Positions 35,885-47,079 of a stretch of 64,000 nt of DNA are shown in pieces. Position numbers and translations under genes: made by a program. Position 1 is the first letter of the stretch. Every line of letters begins with the position of its first letter. The notes under the pieces were generated by a model. It was not told where the DNA came from. It worked only from the letters and a program-made list of their open reading frames with translations, and did not search any database. The stretch comes from Cyathus striatus (Eukaryota > Basidiomycota > Agaricomycetes > Agaricales > Nidulariaceae): assembly GCA_025738555.1 (NCBI GenBank), contig JAOVFP010000003.1, positions 6,014,001 through 6,078,000 of the forward strand, read 5' to 3'.

Positions 35885-37918
35885 ATGTTCCAACGCGATC
35901 CACGAGCAGGCGCATTTCTAGGAGGAGATCGAGTATCCGGCCAGGATATTCGCGATCAGAATGGTATGGCCAGCTTCCCCTTCACGATGTGCCCACTAAA
36001 TCTCTTTATCCAGTCATCGCCGCACAGTCCATCGCCAATATCGTAAAGACATCCTTGGGGCCTCTAGGCCTCGATAAAATGATGGTGGATAACATTGGAG
36101 TGCGTGTCTTTTGTAGTGGTATCTGAAAACTGCCTAATCTCGCAAGCAGGAAGTGACGATTTCCAATGATGGAGCTACCATCCTTGCCCTTCTTGCCGTG
36201 GAACACCCCGCGGGTAAAATTTTCGTTGACCTTGCTCAAAAGCAGGATAAGGAGGTCGGAGATGGTACTACATCGGTAGTCATCATTGCCGCTGAGCTTC
36301 TGCGTCGTGCAAACGAATTGGTAAAAGCAAAGATCCACCCGACAACAATTATCACCGGTTATCGCTTGGCATGCAGAGAGGCCGTCAAATTTATGCAAGA
36401 TCAGCTTAGCGTGAAGGTGGATGCGCTTGGTCGGGAGGCGCTTATCAATGTAGCTAAAACGACGATGTCGAGCAAAATCATCGGAAAGTGAGTATTATAC
36501 TCTGTGCACATTCCCATCTTTGCTAAAACTAGTGCAGTGATGATGATCTTTTCGCACCTATGGCTGTCGACGCGATGCAAGCTGTGAAGACCATCAATCT
36601 GCGCGGCGACATCAAGTACCCCGTTAAAGCCGTGAATGTTTTGAAAGCCCACGGACGAAGTGCCCGTGAATCAATATATGTTCCCGGATATGCCTTGAAC
36701 TGCACTGTTGCTAGTCAAGGTATGTATTGCTTCCTCCCTCTTGTTTATATACTCATTAAGAACGAGAAAAGCGATGAAAAAACGCATTACAAATGCTAAA
36801 ATTGCCTGTCTTGATATCAACTTACAAAAGGCCCGCATGCAACTCGGTGTCCAAATTCTCGTCGAGGATCCTAATCAACTTGAGGAAATTCGCAAGCGGT
36901 TAGTCAAATGTGTTCCTTTTTCGTACTTAGTTCTAAATGTTTCCCGTTCAGCGAAGCTGAGATCACACTCGAGCGCATCCGCAAGATCCTCGCTGCGGGC
37001 GCCAACGTAGTGTTAACCACAAAGGGTATTGACGATCTGTGCTTAAAGGAGTTCGTAGAGGCTGGTGCCATGGCTGTTCGCAGGTGTAGGAAGGAGGATC
37101 TCCGCAGGATCGCGAGGGCAACCGGTGGTCAGCTCATCTCAAGTCTCGCTAACCTTGAGGGAGAGGAATCATTTGAGGCCAGCTATCTCGGCAGCGCAGA
37201 CGAAGTTGTGCAGGAGAGAATCTCAGACGACGAGCTTATCCTTATCAAAGGTACTAAGGTTGTAAGCTCTGCTCGATAATCCTCCGAGGTGCCAACGATT
37301 ATATGTTGGATGAAATGGAACGTGCCATCCACGATACTCTGTCTGTTATCAAACGGACGCTTGAGAGTGGTTCGGTTGTGCCTGGTGGAGGTGCGGTGGA
37401 GTCAGCACTTAGCATTTATCTTGAAAACTTTGCAACGTCCTTGGTATGTTTTGTAGTTGCATTATATCGAGTGGGATTTGTGACTGAGTTAAACTATTTC
37501 TAGGGCTCACGAGAACAATTGGCAATCGCCGAGTTTGCATCTGCTCTCTTGTCCATCCCCAAACAGCTGGCTGTCAACGCAGCAAAAGATTCAACAGAAC
37601 TTGTGGCCAAGCTGCGCTCATATCATAACGCAGCTCAGAAAGCCCCAGTTGGTGACCCCAAGAAGGCGTTGCTTCGTTACGGTCTTGATTTGTTAAATGG
37701 CGAGGTTCGGGACAACGTCTCCGCTGGCGTTCTTGAGCCTACCATGAGCAAAGTTAAAAGCTTGAAGTCAGCTTACGAGGCAGCTGTCTCCCTTCTTCGG
37801 ATTGATGATGCGATCCAATGTGTGCCGGGTGAGTTGCTGTAATTATTGAGCTAAATTGGTGAAATATTGACAAGTATCCTCAGAACAAAAAGGAGAGCCA
37901 GACCCACACGGTCATTAG
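35885..37918 (+). CDS. CCT1: T-complex protein 1 subunit alpha (CCT1)
   Basis: Subunit of the cytosolic group II chaperonin that folds actin and tubulin. Exons 35885-35963, 36014-36099, 36150-36487, 36538-36719, 36772-36898, 36952-37443, 37504-37828, 37884-37918; about 554 aa. Alpha-subunit hallmarks: [46 protein letters not shown] (ATPase motif), [30 protein letters not shown] and [14 protein letters not shown]. Oddity: in exon 6 at about 37278 the frame runs GCT CGA TAA, while the family requires [11 protein letters not shown]; one missing A (CGA|TAATCC for CGAATAATCC) explains it, and the frame resumes directly after. Either a sequencing/assembly error or a real frameshift in an essential gene; error is likelier. 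Confidence 0.95.
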
Positions 37919-38479
37919 TTAGAGGGGAGCGACTGATATAGATTCATGTAAATTTTAGTACAGTGGAGAGTAATGACGAAGCCATACTATATAGACGAGA
38001 GAATGAACGAGATACTATAAGTATAAGATCTTAGTAATTCACGCTAAATGTATTAGTCCAAAGCGCTGAGCTTGTACCGTTACCCCAGCGGGGTATACTT
38101 AGGTGTACTTACGCCCACATTCAATGTTCATGCGCACTGTGGCGACAACGGTGGAAGAGGTACTATTTGAAAGTACAGTATTTTGTTCAAAAATTCAATT
38201 GGCTCTTTATTGACATTAGCAACATTTATTCGGTGCTATTTTCATGGTACAAAGGTCTCCTGAGTTATCAAGAATCGACAGTTTAAATAATAAGAACATA
38301 AAACTACATGAAGTTGGTCCCGTCGAACTTGCCTATCAACCTGAGTAGAAAAGGATTCAAAAACACAATCACGAGATACAGTAGTACAGCATATTAACAG
38401 GATTTTAGCTCATATGTTACAACTTTAGTCACTCTTCAATACTATACCTAATAAAACCCGCAACTCCACTTGACCTCCG
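37919..38479. other. Intergenic, 3' regions of CCT1 and TPR gene
   Basis: AT-rich, no coding or RNA feature recognised. Confidence 0.4.
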
Positions 38480-41451
38480 CTACGCCACTAAGGCGTCTTG
38501 AAAATGGACTTTCATCTGACCCGCGGCCCGGGAGACAAGGTGACTCGTGCTTTGAAGAAAATACTGCTCCATCGTAGTGTTGCAGGCCATGAAGCGTTTC
38601 TTTGCGAGTTCTAGAAGTCTATTCCGAGCATCAGTGTCCCAAAGGATGTTCGCCATTTCGACTGCTCGTCGAGCACTGTCCATAGCTTGATTATGATGAC
38701 CGAATTGAGAGTACAGCGTAGATTGCGTAATGTACAGCTTTACAAAGTCGGGTTCGACATAGACATCGCTTCGTTGTGCTGTGGCAGCTTCAAGGTACTT
38801 GACAGCGTCCTGGACAGAATTAAGTGCTTCAGAATGTTGTTTAGCAGCAATCTGCAGTTTAGAAAGAGAGTGAAGTCCCAGAGCCATCTTATGCATGTCC
38901 TTGGCTAACCAAAACTTTTGAGCACCTGCGATACAGTGGTAAATCTCCTTAACATCCGTAAGGATTTTAAGAGAGACTTTATCATTTAGATGGAGATTCG
39001 CTCGACAACGACAAAGTTCGAGCTGAGCTTCTGCTAGCTGGATCTTGTGATAGAGAGCGTTACTATGATTCCGGCTCGCTAGTTCGCATCTGACATCTAC
39101 TGCCTGCTGGGCATATTCTTTAGCATTGTGGTAATCCTTCAACTTTCTACGACATATAGCGGCTAGTTGCAATGACCTCGCTAGGTTTATCTTGTCCACA
39201 TAGCGCCGGCTATCATTCTTGAAGATCGAAAGGGCTTCCTGCAAGTCACGGTCAGCTTGCTCATAGCAACTTTCTCTGAAATTGAGCCTTGCAGAGCATT
39301 TCAGCGCGTCTGCCAGCTTAAGCCTGAACATGCTAGGATTCTCAGTAGCGAGTCTTCGAAAGAGTCCCAAAGTTTCGAGGACAATAGTCCTAGCTTCTGT
39401 TTCTCGATGTAACTCGAAGTATACCTCAAAGCAGTTCAAAAGAGCGCTGGCCAATTCGCCGTTGAGCTGCCCCGGAGACCTAGAATCAAACTCACGGAAG
39501 ACGCGAATGCTTTCCTTTATCGCGGGAAGTGCGTCTTGTACGTGACCATGTGCGATAAGACATTTGGCTTGGGTACTGAGGCATACGCCATATTCCCAAC
39601 TATATGTACTTGGCTCTACGCTGTAGCAGCGTTCGTAAATGTAACCTGCTTCGGAGGTAACACGCACAGCTTCCGAGAACTGCCTGGAGTCCAGCATACA
39701 ATTTGAGTAGTTCACCATGCATAAAGCTAGGTCAGCTTTGTATACACTTCGTGATTGATAATGAAGAGTCCGTAGTAATTCGACGCTGCGTCGACAAGCG
39801 TCGACAGCTTCGTCAATAAGACCAACCGAGCTTAGCGCATACCCTAAGGTATTAAGTGCCATACCCAGATTTACGCCCGCCTTTTCCTGTCCAGGCTTAA
39901 GCCGAGAAATATCCGAGAAAATTGTCACAGCATCTTGTGCGAACCGCAATGCTTCAGGATGATTCCCTGCACTGCTGTAAAAGAATGAACAATGTTGAAG
40001 AGCATTTCCATAGAATCGGTCAACCTTGTACCCTCGTGTCTTTCTTAACACAGAGACCGTTCGTCGGCCAAACTCGCAGGCCATCTCCGTGTTTCCAATA
40101 TCAACAAGGTGAGTAGAAAGTACTATCATTCGGTTGGCGAGAGTGCGAACTGGCAATGGATCTTCGCGTATTAACTTCGATATCCTTGCGAGGTCAGAGT
40201 CATTGCGCGCTCTTGCCGTGGTCGGATCAAGCAACTTCCGGCGTCGGGTTAATGGATAATCCTCGAGAGAAGACGTAGAATCTCGTGTACTAATTGACGT
40301 GGAAGAGTATCGTTGTGCATCCAAATGCCGCAGGACATTATTCAGCGGCTGAGAACTGCCGATATTGGCATCGAGCCTCATGTTGGGTTGGTTAACGCGG
40401 CTACGCGATTTCTCCTCAACCTGTAGAACCTCTTTCGAACGTGAGTCCCGAGAAGGCTTCTCCTGACCGGCAGCCAAATTCTCGGATGATAAGTTGAATG
40501 TCTAAGTATTAGAGATTTAGTTGATATTCAAATATATGAGCGTAAACGTACTAAATTAATAATAGGTACTTGAAGAGCCAGCGTTTGATGGTTCGTCATT
40601 GGCTAACATAAAGATTATAGCGTTCAAAGACATCATGAAACAGTATGTTAATAACATACGCTTGAATGGTTCTTCCTTAATAGCTGCTGCGAATGCATTG
40701 GTATTGGCAGCATTTAATATTTCACCAGAGGCTTACCTCGCTGCGTTTATCCCTTAGACGCGAGGTAGTATGAGAAGGATATCTGTCCTATCATGTTCAT
40801 TCAATCAAAGTATGCGCTGTTTAATCGAACAATCGCATACCCTCGTAGTGGTGTCCGCTGTCTTTCGAACTTGTGATAGAATTTCATGTTGGTTATATTC
40901 CTGCCTAACGTTAGACAAGAACTGCGGGTACAGATTAGTTCCGAATCGCGCAAAATATAAAATATAATATAACCACAAACCGTGAAATGGTGCAGAGCTT
41001 TATCAATTTGCTTCTCTGCCTCTTCAAGATGTTTCTTAATGTCGCTACCTCGATACCATGCCTTGAATGTAAAACCTTCCGGGATCTCGAGCTTTGTTAT
41101 TAGTCTCTCTACAGCGGAAAATTCTCTGGGTAAAGAGTTCGAGAACTGATGGATTATAAAAATATAAATACAAAACCTACTTCCGAATGCCGTGTAAGGC
41201 AGTCCTGAGATACTTCAAGTTGTCATCGCGCTTTACAGGAGGACAATGCTTTTCCAAAGCTCGCAACTGGGACACACTTCCTTGTATACGATATAGGACA
41301 GACGCTGCAGTTTCTTTGTTTTCGCTGACCTGAAACGAACGATTGGTGAAAATGTTGGCAATAGTAGCTACAAAAAACTTACGCGTTCAATGGACACCCT
41401 TATGCGTTCGTAGGATTCGTATAGGTCGCGAAGAGTGCTGATTATTTCCAT
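38480..41451 (-). CDS. Helical-bundle N-terminus plus tetratricopeptide-repeat protein
   Basis: Seven exons, complement of 41383-41451, 41181-41329, 40981-41125, 40841-40921, 40661-40676, 40552-40568, 38480-40480; 825 aa in frame. Residues 1 to about 140 form an amphipathic all-helical region (MEIISTLRDLYESYERIRVS, then FKAWYRGSDIKKHLEEAEKQ) that recalls the N-terminal four-helix bundles of MLKL-like/HeLo-type fungal signalling proteins. A short basic, Ser-rich linker follows, then from about 270 to 790 repeated TPR-like helix pairs (for example GNALQHCSFFYSSAGNHPEA, LGYALSSVGLIDEAVDACRR). No kinase, NACHT or NB-ARC motif is seen. Many Agaricomycetes have such TPR proteins in large families. 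Exons 5 and 6 are tiny and the intron between exons 4 and 5 is about 165 nt, so that part of the model is the least certain. Function unknown; a protein-interaction or self-recognition role is inference. Confidence 0.75.
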
Positions 41452-43441
41452 GTGCTGTCAAGCTAACAAGGCTGCATTTACCTACAGGTCCTTTTGTATA
41501 CTTCTGCATGCGGTGCCACGAGGCTAACGCACCCGAGGAGCTCCGGAAGAACCAAAAGCAAATATGACCTCAATCTAATTTATTCATATACTTGCTTGCC
41601 GGATTGAAATGCTGTTATAGTGGGTGTACTAGTCAATGAACCCCGGAAACGTGAGAAGTCAAATGGATTACTGGGACCCACACAAATCCTATTATGGTCA
41701 ATTTAGAAAATGAGCCTAGAAGTAAGTCCGGCGAGAGCTGGCTCTAGACATAACTTGCCAAAATAGTCATTCATGTCAATCAATTCATGGCGTGTGTTGT
41801 CCAAAGCGGTATGCCATTCTTTGTTGGCAGTTTACACCTCGAGGCTTAGGTCTTGCAAGCGGTCCACCGCAACGCCAGGGAATCTTTTGAGGTGGTTTAG
41901 GGGGGCGGACTCCTGGACGCGTGTATTTTGAGGAGGCCGAAAAGATAGATCTTGCAGGGGGTTCCCCACAAACTGTCAGCAACTTTGTAGTAATGCAGGA
42001 AGGCAGCTTCATTTAATCACCACATGATCGGAGATTATCGACTGGAAGCATTAGTTTTTCCCAAACAGGGGTAGCAAAATATTGTCGCACATCATCAATA
42101 GACATATAGCATGCACCAGTTACCTTGAGCGAGTCAGAGTCCATAGCAATAGAAGTCAATGATCATTGACTTTCTGAAACGACATGTCGTTCTTGCTAAA
42201 CACACTTTTTGTGAGTACATCATAAATAATCGTATAAACTAAACTGACTGTAACAGTGGTAAGTAGTCACCACCAGTACCCAGGGCGGGATCGTTAAAAA
42301 TGGCCTGGATCAGGAAACAGAGTAATCCTGCAACACATCATTTGGTTTCCCTGGGAAATTCAACAGCTGATATCCAAACCGCATATTCTGAAGTTGCGAG
42401 ACATGCACAGACGTGGGTCTCATGTTTCTTTATCATGTCTCTCCCGCTTTTATCCTATATCAGGCCCTACACTCATCATTAGAGCGACTTTCTAAAATGC
42501 GGGTGGTCACATACTGGGACAAATGAAAGTTAACCAGACTCTGGAATCTGGATATGATATTCCATTTTGCTTCCAGTGGCCGCCGGGGCAAATTTGCATC
42601 ACTAGAAAAATAAACCAAAAGGGAACCACCTTGAAATGTATAAATGAAAGTGACATATGTTTTGCAGCAGTACTGGCAATTGTAGGCTATGGCGATTCGG
42701 ACAGGAAGGTAACAAAAAGAAGGTTATACCAACCTCCCGAGATGCCACAGTGACAGACAGATATGAGCCCGTGTATACCATAGCACCAGGACTGGATGTG
42801 GTCCATCATGTAGAAAACACTGAACGGAGGAACCACCTTCCATATGGAAGCAATACGGAAGTTAGGAGAAACTGACTGCATTTGAAACACGGGGATCAAA
42901 CATAGAACATGTTTGACTGAAGACATAACTGAAGTAGGCGTGTAGGTGTATGTGGGCGGGTAAATCTCGAAAAGGTACAAGAATCACTGAACGGCGGGTT
43001 TCATGAGGTTTCATCATGACCACTCAAACGTTCAAACTTCATCATGATATTGGGCGTACGCGATGTTTGTTGATGCGGCTTTGAACTTGAGGTCAAGGCT
43101 GTTAGCAAATAATGCACATCACAGCAGCACAGCTAGTGTTCCGAAGTTTAAGGCGCAATTCAAGGCCAATTCAAGGCTTCAAGCTTCAAGTTTCAAACGT
43201 TGAAATCTCAAGAAAGTCTGGCTATAAAACCTGAAACAGCGAAACAAAGTAACGAGCCCAGCTAGATAGATACCTTTAAGTATACCAGTACTTAAGTCAA
43301 ACTTAAGTATCATCATGTAAGTATCAACATTCCAAAAGTATCATCAATAGACACCATTCCACCCACGTGAGCGTACCAGGGAAGTAAAAGCACGACCACA
43401 TATCGTTGTTAAATATATTATATACATAATATATCTGAAAG
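41452..43441. other. 2-kb stretch without recognised genes
   Basis: Small frames at 41785-42012 (minus, Pro/Arg-rich) and 42300-42980 show no family. Composition is ordinary (CpGs present), so this is neither decayed transposon of the left-hand type nor clear coding DNA. 43020-43250 has short direct repeats of CAAGGC/TTCAAG. Confidence 0.45.
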
Positions 43442-45587
43442 CTACGTAACTCGTCTGACCAGAAGAGGAACCTTTGCGCCGTCTTCGCTCGCAATCTTTG
43501 GCCTTGGAAGAAAGGACACATGTTGACCAATTTGTGTTTGAGGGCCGTTAGGAAGTTCAAAGGTATAGGCTTTGATGATACTCGACAGTACAGCCTACAT
43601 ACGATAGAGAGCAATTAGTAAAACAAATAGTTCTTGAGATGAATGTGGTGGATACCCGCCTTCAATTGTATAATAGCAAATGTTTTTCCGAGGCAAACCC
43701 TCGGGCCACTGCCAAATGTTAACACATGCCGCTTCAGCAATGCAATATCTTCTGATTTCTCGCTCCCGGAAGCTTTAATCCACCGGCCGGGATTGAACTC
43801 CCAGGCATCCGACCCCCATATACCCTCAGTTGAGTTGTAAGTGTGGATAGGGATCATAATGAGCGTTCCCCCGGGAAGAAGAACCTGATCTATCGTGCGT
43901 CCGTCGGCTTGGATAATCCCACGACTAAGTGGAACAAGGTCGTCTTGAGACACCTGATGGATACGTTCAGTCTAGGGATATACAAAAGCTACAGTATAAT
44001 TAGACCAACAGATCGTGTCATCTCAGCCAATGGTGGGTGTAATCGCAACACTTCATGTACCACAGCATCCAAGTATGGCAAAGATGTCTGAAGTTGGTCC
44101 CAAGACGGCTGCCCGGGTACATGCGCCAGCTCTTCGCGGAGTTTGTCTTGAAAGCGAACATGCCGGCATAGTTCAATCAAAGTCCACTGCACCCCGCTGT
44201 ATCAAATAATACGCTAATAAATGTAGAGGGTGGAAACATACCGTGATGCTCACTATACCAAAGAAACGTCATCGTCAGCAAATATGTTATATATGTCACA
44301 TAACACTCACTGGCTGTGGGATCATATCCGGCTAAAAGCAAGCCTTTGAGCTAAATACCAGAATTCAGCACATGGGTTCAAGGGTCAGCCGCTGTCCAGT
44401 ACCTGAATAACAATCTCTTCTTCTGACACACGGCCTTTACTGCCTGCACTCTCCACTACAAAGAAATTAAAATAATTGCATTCATAGCAGGAAGGAGACT
44501 TACTCATTACACTGATCGCGGTTTTACGACTCTTCCACTGTTCTTGACCTTCTTTGCTATCTTTCTTGAATTTCATCAACACGCTCTCAACTATTGACCT
44601 TGATGCATTGTTAAAACCCCACGTTAGTTTGTTCCATCGCGTCGGGATTCTCGCAAATATAGGTATGTAGGTCTGTATGAGATATGCGACTAATGAAAGA
44701 CCAGTCGTCTTCGTCTCATTGAACATGTTCATAGTTTCCGATACTGCAGACTTGGTCCCTTCTAGAGAGGAAAACTCGTGAGAGAAGCCAGAAATGCCCA
44801 TTGTGTCAAGTCTACGCAATAGTTAGCATACTCAAGCGAATGGGCACAGAAGATGCAGACTCACGACAGTCTGTTCATCCTATGAAAATAAAAAGTTAGA
44901 TAAGAGCCAAGTAAGAAAGGGCCTGCATACCAGTCTTGAACGTCTATCAGAGCCTGCTGATCTGGGGTTTCTTCAATAAGGGAGTCCCAGGATGACATTA
45001 ACTAGTAGGGAATAACTATCGACAACAGTGCATAGAAGATGACTGAGTGGTCTTACCTTTTCCGTAAGCTCAAAGAACGTGTTCATCGTATTCTTAATCA
45101 CAGCTGTTCCGTATGCAGGACTGAGTGCTTGTCGTTGCCTTCAAACTGATTTAAGCAACATATAACTCCAGAGAGGAAAATTTGCCAACCTCTTGTGGTT
45201 TTCTCCATCAGACCCAATAAGGCCGACTTTGCCAATCAAACCCTCAAGCATGGTGAGAAAACCGCGGGGACGGACATATACTGTGGTATCCCTCTCCAGG
45301 ATGTGGGAGATGGCTTTCGAGTCGCATATGACAATTTGTGTTGTGCCCATACCTGTCGGCATCTTAAAGATAGAACCATAGTCATCGCTCCATTTCTGAT
45401 AGATAGCCCCCGCATCTGGTGATTCAAGCAGGAGCTTCAATGCACCAAAGAGATAGCTGGGACTCGTGGGACCATGAAGATATGGTAAATCGCCCGTCTT
45501 GCGAGTATATAGACGAGTAAGAAGGTACAGAAAGGCAATGGACACTGGGTATAGCAAAATTGGGGGCAAGCCAAAGTTGAAAGACAT
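43442..45587 (-). CDS. Cytochrome P450 monooxygenase
   Basis: Eleven exons, complement of 45190-45587, 45057-45138, 44931-45001, 44865-44879, 44504-44811, 44403-44455, 44311-44350, 44242-44252, 44010-44186, 43660-43971, 43442-43594; 539 aa. An N-terminal membrane anchor (ILLYPVSIAFLYLLTRLY) is followed by the P450 fold: WENHKR-type C-helix region (GENHKRQRQALSPAY), I-helix LKGLLLAGYDPTA, ExxR in EVLR, FNPGRW, and heme-binding FGSGPRVCLGK. The oxygen-activating Thr is preserved in DPTA. ER-bound, needs a CPR reductase; resembles CYP families expanded in wood- and litter-decay fungi, substrate unknown. The intron after LKA has a GC donor (AAG|GCGGGT...TAG). Start chosen at MSFNFGLPP; an upstream in-frame Met is at 45620. 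Confidence 0.93.
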
Positions 45588-45819
45588 CTCTGCAGATGAG
45601 CATACCGGGAACAAAAACAAGACCTTTTTAAAGGCCAGCAGTTCCTCGAGAGCAACCAGGATTAGTATGGTTTGAAACTGGTGGATGAGTCAAGATGCAT
45701 GCCAAACTACTATAGAGGTATCATTATCTATGTCGGAGAAAGCGGCGCATTCGCATCCGTGGACTTGTTATCAGGGTTTGCGATATGAATCGCCCCCCTA
45801 ACAATTCCAGACAATACCG

Positions 45820-46801
45820 TTATAAGTAACATGAATTGGAATGCGGGGAAAACTTGCTCGTGGTTCCGATCATTTGAATAATCAAGTCTTTACTCTGAAC
45901 GGGTGAGCTTCGCAGTCTGATTAGTACCGAAATCGACCTCAAGAATGCGAGCTGTCCAGTCAACACGTGATCTGAAAAAACGAACGTCATGATCTTCCGT
46001 TCATCACAGAACGCGTAAGGAAACCAGAAAGATAGTCTACGAAGACATCCAAGCCAACATTTTCGTCGATGGTGTTCTATGTGGACGCAAGCCTTCGCAG
46101 AAACGACATTCAAGACCACGGTAATCCCGAGTTCCTTCTTGGGCGAAAAGGGCTTAGACATTTGTGCCAACGACCTCATGGCCTTGTCGATAATGAAGAG
46201 TAGCGGTGAGACATTCCCACGATGAATTGTAAACCTGTGTGACGCAACTTGCCGATGCAGATAACGCGCTTGGTTCAAGACAGGTTCAAGATCAAAGGAG
46301 TTGTAGTTAGGTTGTGGTACCGAATCTTGACCGATAGATACATAGATAAGCAGCATCAGAACAGTGCTAGGCTGGTCGTCGGAGTCACATCATTAAAATT
46401 CTTGGTCTAAACATTTGTGTAGAGCACGGATATTCGATTATCGGAAGGCGCATACCGTCGGTGAGATATCCCATGTCCACCCATCAGAGCCAGCGGGGTC
46501 CAGAAAGAAGCCGATAATAACTTGGTTAGTGAAATGACTGAAATCCCATCATTGTCCCACTGTTACTTTCGTGATGACGCTCGATCGTAATATGGAGCCT
46601 TGTTATAGGGTAAAGATCCTGAAAAGCATTGAATGTATTCATTTTACGGAATAAATTGGGGAAGATGAACTGAACATGTTCGGAAGTTGGAACTAGTGCA
46701 AAGTTGAGTGTAGCGGTTCTGTGACTTACGATCACGCTGGCGTCACATTGAGATTTGAGAAGTTGTTTGGTCTGTACGATGATGTCAAACAATGTAGTCA
46801 C
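45820..46801 (-). CDS. Unknown protein between P450 and MFS genes
   Basis: A consistent spliced frame can be built: complement of 46730-46801, 46567-46618, 46456-46520, 45820-46371 (246 aa), with GT-AG introns of 47-111 nt. It begins MTTLFDIIVQTKQLLKSQ and includes FFLDPAGSDGWTWDISPT and LNQARYLHRQVASHRFTIHR. I do not recognise the family, and no signal peptide, membrane segment or catalytic motif is evident. The last exon may hide a further intron, since its C-terminal part looks poorly conserved in style. It shares the strand with the P450 and the transporter. Confidence 0.45.
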
Positions 46802-47079
46802 GCCGTTACACTACGCGTCTGGATAATCTCACGACAATCTGACAGTCAGCAGCGACAAGCAGCACAACTTGGTACGCATCAAACATTCTCGCCGCCGAAT
46901 ACACCAGTGTAAATGATCCAGTTATATAAGTATATCAATCACGATAACTTTTGTGTAGGTAAGTAAACTATCCTTCTCGTTGTTATATCTTTACAAACAC
47001 CAATTTAATACTTCATAATAAGTACTTTGAAAGCGGGTTGAAAGCGGGTAGTGAACTCGAACACTCGGAAACAAAAGCA

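Noticed and set aside
40700..40790. Extra exon GGATAAACGCAGCGAG in the TPR gene
   Set aside because: Including it introduces a stop or breaks the phase; skipping it keeps the frame.
41785..42012. 75-codon Pro/Arg-rich minus-strand frame
   Set aside because: No splice context or family similarity; isolated short frame.
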